From assembly GCA_002733285.1 (NCBI GenBank), contig NVVE01000019.1, positions 19,258 through 26,795 of the forward strand: a stretch of 7,538 bases of DNA. Reading direction: 5' to 3'. Source of the stretch: Lutibacter sp. Its GTDB lineage: Bacteria; Bacteroidota; Bacteroidia; Flavobacteriales; Flavobacteriaceae. The notes beneath the pieces are model-generated. The model was not told the DNA's origin. It saw nothing but the letters and a program-made list of their open reading frames with translations, and ran no database searches. Position numbers and translations under genes: made by a program. Positions 1 to 7,538 of this stretch are shown here, one piece after another. The first letter of the stretch is position 1. Each line of letters begins with the position of its first letter.

Positions 1-2474
1 AAAGCACTTGAACCTGTTTTATAAACAATATTAAATAACAATCCATTTTCAGAAAAACCATTGATTATAAATTGAAATTCATTAGAAAACTCATTTGTTG
101 GAATTTTAATGAAAGCTTCACCTTTTTCATTCGTTTTAAGGTTATTTTTCCAATCTATTTCTGTCAAATTATAAGCATCTTCAGTATATATGTTGTACAA
201 TGGTTTATAAAAAGAAGTTGCCCTGTCAAAACCTGTAAGCAACAGCAAACTTTTATATAACTTTTTGTTTTCTTCTCCAAAATAGCGATGATTACCTTTT
301 TTGAGGTAAATTTTAATAATCCCACCAATGCCATTCAATCCTCCACCGCCACCGGATTTATTAATTAAAATTTCATCAATATCACTCATACTTAGTTCTT
401 TCATCATATCAATGTCAAACTCTTGAATGGTTGGTAAATCATTTATGTAGATTTTAGGGGGGTAAGTTGCATTAGAATTTGCATGACCAAAAGGGTTTGT
501 GAGAGTAGCTGGGGTATTTCTAAGTGAAATAAAATAACTTTCAACATTATTAGTAATATTTGGCTTAATAAAACCTAAACTATTGAAATAATCAAACAAG
601 GTTCGGTTAACTATTTCTAGTTGCCTTGTTACTTTCTTGTTTTTATAAAATCCAGCAGCTATAATATTATGCTTTCGTGCCATATTCGATTCTATATCAT
701 AGATAGTTTGCTTTTGTTTAGTTTTTACATTTTTCAACACTACTTCATCTAATTGTTCAATATTTGGGTAATTTTTATAACCTGATAAATTGTTCTTTTT
801 AGTTACTGATGGTAACTTTTTTGCTGTTATGGAACTATAATCATAAATAGTAGTTATGTTTTTCGGTCTTTCTATTTTAGGTTCTATAAAAGATACCTTA
901 TTAGGTTTAACAAGCGGTACATCCTTTTTTATAAATGCAATTTTTATGGAATCATTTTTATATGCAAATATATTTTCAAATGAAAATTCTTTGTTCTTAT
1001 TAAGTTTACTAAAAGCAACTAATCTATTCTTTTTTGATAAAATACCTATGTCATAGCCTTTTGGGAATTTTTTTACTTTACCATTCAGTGTAAAACCATT
1101 TTCAAAATGAAATGTTTCTTTAGGGCTTATCTCTTTAATTTTTTCTTTCAAAGAATAAGCACTCCATCCTTGACAAAGGAGTAATAAATCTAAATATTCC
1201 TTTTCTTTAGGGTTTGTATTTCTAAAATAGAAAGACGGATTTTCAACAATTCCTTTAATATAAGGTGATAATAAAAAAGCACTTTTAATTGTTTGAGTTT
1301 CATTATATATTTTAGAATCTTTTGGAAGTACAGAAATACTTATTTGAGTTGAAATTGGCTCAAAATTTGAATTTATCGTTTGAATTTTAAAGTTTATTGA
1401 GTCATTTTCAGTTTTTAATTCTTCAATAAGAATAGCTGACTGATTATTTGGCTTTTCTATAAAGAATTTACGTTCTGCAATGGGTTGGTTATTTTTAAAT
1501 AGTGTAATAATATTAACTCCATGAAGCATGTTAGTTTTATCAATAAACAACTCTTGTTCTGTGAATTCTCCTTGAGTGAAGTTAATAGAAATCGCTTCGT
1601 TAATACTATTATTTCTATAAAAAAGTAACGCAAAAGAATCATTAGGTAATAATGGTAAGGTTTCTTTATTGGTTTTAATCGTAAATTTAATTTTATCAGA
1701 ATTTGAATTATCTAAACTAAAAATGACTCCAATTTTAATTGCTTTTGGGAGTGCTATTTTTTTTGTGGTATTATTAATATTAATAATTGCAGTATAGGTT
1801 TCATTTTTGAGGTAAGTGAAATTACATTTACCCATACCTAAAAAATTCCCCTTAAAATTGGAAACTTCAATTCCATTTGAATTTATTATTCTACCTGAAA
1901 AAGGATGTATTTTTCCATTAATTAAGGCTTTAATTCCAATTGTATTTTCTGCTTCTTCAAGTAAATAGCCACTTTCAGGAAAAGTTTGAATGTCATAAAC
2001 CTTGCTGAATTTATTTTGTTTAGCATCATTTTTTGTAGCAGGATTTAGAAATTTAATTTCTTGAATAAAGACATTTTCAAAGCCGAAATTTTGCATATAA
2101 TTTGTAAATCCTTGAAGGTAGTATTTTCCTGAAGGATAGCCATTACCAAGTAAAAAATCACCAAAACCTACACCGTCATTTATAAATATATTTTTACTAT
2201 CAATAACATCTCCATTGTAATTTAATAGGTTTACAAGTAGGTTTGTTGTGTAATAGGATGGGGTGTTGTTATGGTCATTAGCAACATATGTTGTAAACCA
2301 TATATTTTCTTTAGGAAAATAGGTTGTTTTATTTAAATGAATAAATACTTTTTCTCTAATTAAATTATTATTTTGAAGTTGCTTCAAAACTGAATTAGTG
2401 AAATTATCTTGAGAAAAGATAGTTAAAGGGCTAAATAAAAACCATAAAGCAATTGATATTTTTATATTCTTCAT
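1..2474 (-). CDS. Secreted MG2-like protein with TonB-receptor plug-like module (3' end beyond window)
   Basis: One uninterrupted reading frame runs from the ATG at 2474 to the left edge (824 complete codons, no stop), so the C-terminus is missing. Residues 1-21 form a signal peptide ending IFS before Q22. Residues about 41-65 (EKVFIHLNKTTYF, then a WFTTYV segment) match the start of the alpha-2-macroglobulin MG2-like domain found in many Bacteroidota surface proteins. Beta-rich repeats follow. A CQGW motif (W437) precedes another beta domain, and LDEVV (575-579) leads into a plug-like region with IYINDLPTIQEFD near 675-687 and a glycine run S707-G712 followed by LNGIGGIIKIYLKKG. That pattern resembles the TonB-dependent receptor plug, yet little room appears to remain for a beta barrel if the length is typical of such proteins (about 800-950 residues, from memory). 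It is the last visible gene of a three-gene operon, 2 bases after the upstream stop. The role is inferred as envelope or outer-membrane associated; the substrate is unknown. Confidence 0.
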   Translation of the reverse strand, partial: MKNIKISIALWFLFSPLTIFSQDNFTNSVLKQLQNNNLIREKVFIHLNKTTYFPKENIWFTTYVANDHNNTPSYYTTNLLVNLLNYNGDVIDSKNIFINDGVGFGDFLLGNGYPSGKYYLQGFTNYMQNFGFENVFIQEIKFLNPATKNDAKQNKFSKVYDIQTFPESGYLLEEAENTIGIKALINGKIHPFSGRIINSNGIEVSNFKGNFLGMGKCNFTYLKNETYTAIININNTTKKIALPKAIKIGVIFSLDNSNSDKIKFTIKTNKETLPLLPNDSFALLFYRNNSINEAISINFTQGEFTEQELFIDKTNMLHGVNIITLFKNNQPIAERKFFIEKPNNQSAILIEELKTENDSINFKIQTINSNFEPISTQISISVLPKDSKIYNETQTIKSAFLLSPYIKGIVENPSFYFRNTNPKEKEYLDLLLLCQGWSAYSLKEKIKEISPKETFHFENGFTLNGKVKKFPKGYDIGILSKKNRLVAFSKLNKNKEFSFENIFAYKNDSIKIAFIKKDVPLVKPNKVSFIEPKIERPKNITTIYDYSSITAKKLPSVTKKNNLSGYKNYPNIEQLDEVVLKNVKTKQKQTIYDIESNMARKHNIIAAGFYKNKKVTRQLEIVNRTLFDYFNSLGFIKPNITNNVESYFISLRNTPATLTNPFGHANSNATYPPKIYINDLPTIQEFDIDMMKELSMSDIDEILINKSGGGGGLNGIGGIIKIYLKKGNHRYFGEENKKLYKSLLLLTGFDRATSFYKPLYNIYTEDAYNLTEIDWKNNLKTNEKGEAFIKIPTNEFSNEFQFIINGFSENGLLFNIVYKTGSSA

Positions 2475-2476
2475 AA

Positions 2477-4279
2477 TTATTTTTGATTTGAAATAAGGTA
2501 ATAATTATCAATGTCTAATTTAGATTTTATCTCATTATTCCATCTCATCAAGTATTGAAAATTTAAGGCAGAATTAGTTTCCATTTTCATTTTTTCGACA
2601 GTTTGAGTTGCTTTTTTAAAAGTTTCATTACACAAAACTTTCACTTGGCTAAAGGTCATTTCATCATTGATTTCTGATGCTAATTTTTGTCGGTAATATT
2701 CATAGATGTCAAAAGTTAAATTGAGATAAACTAACATGTTTTTAGATCTTGAATTTTTATATGAAGAAGAATTCCTATCAAAGATGGTTCTAGTGATAAA
2801 TTTATTTTCCCCATTAGAATCTTTATGTTTATCTAGTAAATAACTAAAGTTAAAAGATTGGTAATTATTGAAAAATGAGTTCTTTTTAACGATGTCACTA
2901 CTAGAATGATAAACCTTGTCAGCTTTTATATTTGTACTTAAGTTACGATTGATGTATTTATTGCTATTTTCAGATTCGTTTAACCCTTGTTTTACGCTTT
3001 CCCATTTAAGTCGTTTGGTTTTATCCCATGAAATGACAGAAGGTCTTATAAATTCTATATCATTAGTTGGAATTTTATTCTCGTAGTTAATTAAAATTCC
3101 ATATTCTTTTAAAAATTCAATGGATTTTAATGCTTTAAAACTTTTTGGAAATTGATAATTAGCATCCCAAAATTCATTTGTGGCTTGTAAAGCAATAATT
3201 TTATCATAGTCATTATTGAACTTAATACTTTTAGTGAAGAAAGGTTCATCAAAAATTTTATAATAATCATAGAAATACAAAAATACATTGGTTTCAATAA
3301 TTTCAAAAGATTTTTTAGAATTATAGTACATTGTAAATTTATAATCTAACGATTGAATTTTCTCAAAATTATTAGGGTTGAAATTAATATTCAATATAAT
3401 TTCCTTTGGAATTACTTCATGATTTTTAATAATGGAGGTTAACCTATAAGTAGTTGGATTATTTATTCCAAGTTCAATTTTCTTTATTGTAAGTGTTTCT
3501 TTATTAAAAATTATTTTTCCGAAAAATAGTCTTCCATTCAATTTTTTTGGAACAAACGATAATACCATGTCATCATAACTGCAATTATCACATGGATCAA
3601 TTTTGACTTTGTATTTTCTTTTTATAACGTTTAATGCTAAATTTCCAGGATATTGTGGTAAAATTTGGTGCGAGATATTAAATAACTGAAAATCTTTTAA
3701 GATGTCTGTGCTATTCAAACTATAGAATGGAAAAGAGCGGTTTTGACCAAAACGTCCACTCTTAATTTTCAAGTCTGTAATTCCTTTTGATAATGTATGC
3801 TCGCTATTATAAAATCCTTCAATAATTTCTAGAGGAACTCCTTTAACAGATGTATTAAGGTTCAGGAACCCTTTACTTTTTACAATTTTCTTATTGTTTC
3901 GATATTTTTTAATTAAGCGAAATAATAATTTATAGCTGTAATCTTTTTCTTTTTTTACAATAATATTTACAGAGTTTAAATTGTAAACTTCTTGCTCTAA
4001 GAGTAATTTAGGATTATTTTTAAAATAAGATAAGGGAACTTTTTTTGATCGATATCCTATATACCTAACTTCAATTGAATCTAAGGCAAACTTATTTAGA
4101 AATTCAAATTTTCCATCTTCATTTGTAATTGTGTAATAATCTTTATCGCTTATTAGCCTAATTGTGGCATATGGAAGTGATTTGTTTGAGGATTTATCGA
4201 ATATAAAGCCATTTATATAATTTTGAGAAAAACTATACGAATAGAAAAGAAGAAAGATAATTAAAGTAATTTTTTTCAT
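2477..4279 (-). CDS. Secreted protein with N-terminal carboxypeptidase-regulatory-like domain
   Basis: A 600-residue protein with a signal peptide at residues 1-18 (hydrophobic core, then SYSFS before Q19). Residues about 20-95 form a CarboxypepD_reg-like beta-sandwich: NGFIFDKSSNKSLPYATI, then TNEDGKFEF and the IEVRYIGYRSKKV strand. This domain usually precedes TonB-linked or outer-membrane modules in Bacteroidota. The rest (about 110-600) is not one I can name. It has a basic helical stretch (RLIKKYRNNKK, 121-131), a CDNC pair (C230, C233), and a beta-rich part around 245-350 (RLFFGKIIFNKETLTIKKIEL) that reads like a LolA-like or outer-membrane lipoprotein-binding fold, although that is only a resemblance. 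No 12-16 strand barrel or catalytic motif is recognisable. It is co-transcribed with its neighbours: 11 bases after the lipoprotein stop and 2 bases before the MG2-like gene. Export is well supported; the function is unknown. Confidence 0.85.
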   Translation of the reverse strand: MKKITLIIFLLFYSYSFSQNYINGFIFDKSSNKSLPYATIRLISDKDYYTITNEDGKFEFLNKFALDSIEVRYIGYRSKKVPLSYFKNNPKLLLEQEVYNLNSVNIIVKKEKDYSYKLLFRLIKKYRNNKKIVKSKGFLNLNTSVKGVPLEIIEGFYNSEHTLSKGITDLKIKSGRFGQNRSFPFYSLNSTDILKDFQLFNISHQILPQYPGNLALNVIKRKYKVKIDPCDNCSYDDMVLSFVPKKLNGRLFFGKIIFNKETLTIKKIELGINNPTTYRLTSIIKNHEVIPKEIILNINFNPNNFEKIQSLDYKFTMYYNSKKSFEIIETNVFLYFYDYYKIFDEPFFTKSIKFNNDYDKIIALQATNEFWDANYQFPKSFKALKSIEFLKEYGILINYENKIPTNDIEFIRPSVISWDKTKRLKWESVKQGLNESENSNKYINRNLSTNIKADKVYHSSSDIVKKNSFFNNYQSFNFSYLLDKHKDSNGENKFITRTIFDRNSSSYKNSRSKNMLVYLNLTFDIYEYYRQKLASEINDEMTFSQVKVLCNETFKKATQTVEKMKMETNSALNFQYLMRWNNEIKSKLDIDNYYLISNQK

Positions 4280-7200
4280 AACACTTATTTTTAAGTCTTT
4301 GAAATTATTTCAATAATTCTATTATTGATTTTTAGATATCGAGGTTTTTCTTTTTTGGGAAACATAAAAACTAAAGTTTTATTGAGGTTTTTATATTTTT
4401 TTATTTGGTGATTTACATTTTTATTTTTCATTAAAAATCCCAATGTAATTGCCGAATCAGCTCTATATTTGGTGTTAGTTTTAGCATCTAATAAATAGAA
4501 ATTATTGAAATTAAATTTTTGAGTTTTATGACTGGAATTTTGAAGTGTTAGATTAATTAATACAAATTTATCGTTAAAATTTGATTTGTATCTTGCATTC
4601 GTTCGAGGGTAATCAGAAATTGAGTTTTTTTCTTCGATTTTATTAATAACAAAATCAATATTCTGATTGAAGCTGTATTCTTTAAAAGTTGATTTTTTAA
4701 TGGTATAGCAAGACGTTAATAATACAAGTAAAATCAAAATGGGAATAATTTTTCTCATAGCATTGAAAATTGTAATTACCTGATTAAAAGTAATTAATAC
4801 TTTTAATATATCAAAAACTATTCCATTTTCATTTGTCGTTCATGCATTACAATGCTTCAAACAACAGATACATTTAAACTTAAAGTAGATTTGAATTTTA
4901 TTAAAAGCGTGATTTTTCTATGCTAATTTGGATAAACCATGTTGCCTTCAACTTAAACAATATGAATTTGTTCTTTAATCTTTGAATGTTATAAAGTCAA
5001 AAGTATTGATTGAATTGAAAAATTCTTTTTGAGAACCAACCAGTTAAAATAGGATTAGAGATCTATCTTAACCCGATATTGATAAGGATTTCGCCCTGGT
5101 GTAGTCTTCTGCAACTCCGGCAAACGTTCAAACAATCCTGTAGAGAGCATTTTTTTTTGAAAGCGGCTACGTTCAATTTTTTTTTCTAAAATTACTTGAT
5201 GTAATTGGTAAAGTTCGGGCATAGTAAATTCCTTTGGTAGTAAGTTGTAAGTCATTTGTTCATTACGAATATCTTCCTTTAAGCGCTGTCGAGCCGTATT
5301 TACGATAGATTTGTGGTCCATCCACATTTCAGGTAATTCATCAAAATCAAACCATGCAAAGGCTTCATCAAAATGACTCACACTCGGATGGGTTTTATCA
5401 ATGTTTACAAGTGAGTAATATGCTAGTGAAACAAATCTATTATTAAACCAATAATCTTCAGTCCATTCCATTCCTGTTTTTTCGAAAAACTCTTTCATCA
5501 CCTTTTTAAACTGACGATTTTTTTCGCCAAAAACTGATAAAAACTTTAAATGAGAATTTTCAAGTCCTGTTCGTTGCTTTAATATATTTTGGGCAGCTTC
5601 ATCCACGGACTGGTCCAATCTAATATAACCACCAGGGAGTAACCAATTTTTGCCTATTTTTAATAAAAGACATTTCAAGACATTACCCTTATACCCGATT
5701 ATTACCATGTCAATAGATAAATTTGGTAAAAAAGAATTGTTCCCCTGTTCTAATATTTCTTTAACGTCCATACTACAAATATAAAAAAATTGTGACATGT
5801 TGCCACAATTAAAAAGTTTTATTACATTTGTGTCGAATTGACACAAATAAAATTATAGACAATGAAAAAAGTTTTTAGGAATTCATTAAAGGTATTAGGC
5901 ATTCTCATATTATTAGCGGTTATCTCCGGACTTGGAGGATGGTGGTATATCAATTCAACCTTCCTTTCTTTTGAAAAAGATTATGCCGAAAATATGGACA
6001 TAAAAGAATTGACCATTGATGGGTATACATTTTTAGATAGAAACGGCAATGGCAAAAAAGACATATACGAAGATGATAGAAAAACTACCGATGAACGAGT
6101 AGAAAATGTATTGCATCAAATGACTTTAGAAGAAAAAATCCACTTGCTCAAAGGTTCTGGAATAGCATCTGCCATGGGTATAGGCAATACAGCAGTTCCA
6201 GGAGCAGTTGGTACTATTGTTCCAACACCTCGATTGGGTATTCCGACCATTTATTTATCTGATGGTCCTGCAGGGTTGCGAATAGAACCGAAACGAGAAG
6301 GCGAAGACCGCACGTATTACTGTACGGCTTTTCCGATTGGCACCTTGTTATCTTCTACTTGGAACACCGATTTGGTAAACGTAGTCGGTACGGCAATGGG
6401 TAATGAAGCACTTGAATATGGCATTGATGTGATTTTAGGACCAGGCGCGAACATTCATCGTCATCCGTTTTGTGGTCGAAATTTTGAATACTACTCAGAA
6501 GACCCGGTATTGACTGGCTTCATTGGTGCCGCAATGGTGAACGGTATTGAGTCGCAAGGCATAGGTACTTCGGTTAAGCATTTTGTGGCAAACAATCAGG
6601 AAATCGACCGTAATTTCAATGATGTCATTGTTTCGGATAGGGCTATGCGCGAGATTTATCTCAAAGGTTTTGAAATTATTGTAAAAAAATCGCAGCCATG
6701 GACAATCATGTCATCTTATAATAAGGTCAAAGGTGTATATGTCTCCGAAAGCAAAGACCTCTTGACGAACATACTTCGAGACGATTGGAATTTCGAAGGC
6801 TTGGTAATGACCGACTGGTTTGGCGGTAATAATGCGCCCGCTCAAATCGCAGCAGGAAACGACCTTTTGGAACCAGGCACTAAAAAGCAATGGAAAGCCC
6901 TCAAAAAAGCGGCTAAAAACGGCTCGCTTTCCGAGGAAGAAATCAACACTTCCGTTAGGCGTATTTTAAAATTGATAATTCAATCAAAAAAGATGCAGAA
7001 TTATCAATATGGCAACAATCCAAATCTTGAGGCACACGCTAAAATCGCACGTCAGTCAGCGACAGAAGGAATGATTTTGTTGAAAAATGAACATGTCTTG
7101 CCTATTCAAAATGCTAAAAATATTGCTTTACTAGGGGTGACTTCTTATGACTTTATCGCTGGTGGAACAGGATCTGGAGACGTGAATGAGGCTTACACTG

Positions 7201-7538
7201 TTTCATTGGAAGAAGGGTTAAAAAATGCAGGTTTTGAAATCAATCAAGCTGCTAAAAAAATATTTGAAACTCACAAAGCTAAACATAAAGAGGAATTTAT
7301 AAAACCTGAAGGTTTTAGTGCGATGACTACCCCATATATTCCGCCAAGAATGACCTACGCCGAAAGTGAATTGAAGGAAATCGTAGCCAGTTCAGATATA
7401 GGTATTATTACAATTGGTCGAAATAGTGGCGAAGGTGGTGATAGAGTGGAAAAAGATGATTTCTTATTGTCTAAAACAGAGCAAAACATGATGGCCAATG
7501 TTTGCAAAGCTTTTCAAACAGCAAATAAAAAGGTAGTT

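Overview
The window looks like chromosomal DNA from a marine- or soil-type member of Flavobacteriia (Bacteroidota). Three things point there. The DNA is very AT-rich. Secreted proteins carry short signal peptides ending in 'FSQ'. The promoters match the Bacteroidota form, TTG about 19-22 bases upstream of TAnnTTTG, and there are no Shine-Dalgarno sequences. Several proteins (a CarboxypepD_reg-like protein and an MG2/TonB-plug protein) also belong to families expanded in this phylum.

Left part (1-4758, minus strand): a tight three-gene envelope operon read right to left. It encodes a small lipoprotein (4291-4758), a 600-residue secreted protein with an N-terminal carboxypeptidase-regulatory-like domain (2477-4279), and a large secreted MG2-like protein with a TonB-receptor plug-like module near its C-terminus (1-2474, running off the left edge). 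The gaps are 11 and 2 bases. A candidate promoter lies just upstream of the lipoprotein, and its -7 element sits inside a perfect 10+10 base inverted repeat. The operon probably makes periplasmic or outer-membrane proteins that work together, but their substrate cannot be read from the sequence.

Middle (4759-5054): a gene-free stretch holding that promoter and inverted repeat. No convincing terminator is visible.

Right part (5055-7538): a divergent sugar-utilisation module. On the minus strand is a NrtR/AraR-type regulator, a Nudix-like sensor with a degenerate catalytic box fused to a C-terminal winged helix. On the plus strand is a membrane-anchored family 3 glycoside hydrolase, cut by the right edge. 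The 90 bases between them hold two related 23-base palindromes of identical geometry (9-base arms, 5-base spacer). They overlap the core elements of both divergent promoters. The simplest reading is that the regulator represses itself and the glycosidase and is released by a sugar or sugar derivative. This regulatory circuit is the best-supported new observation in the window.
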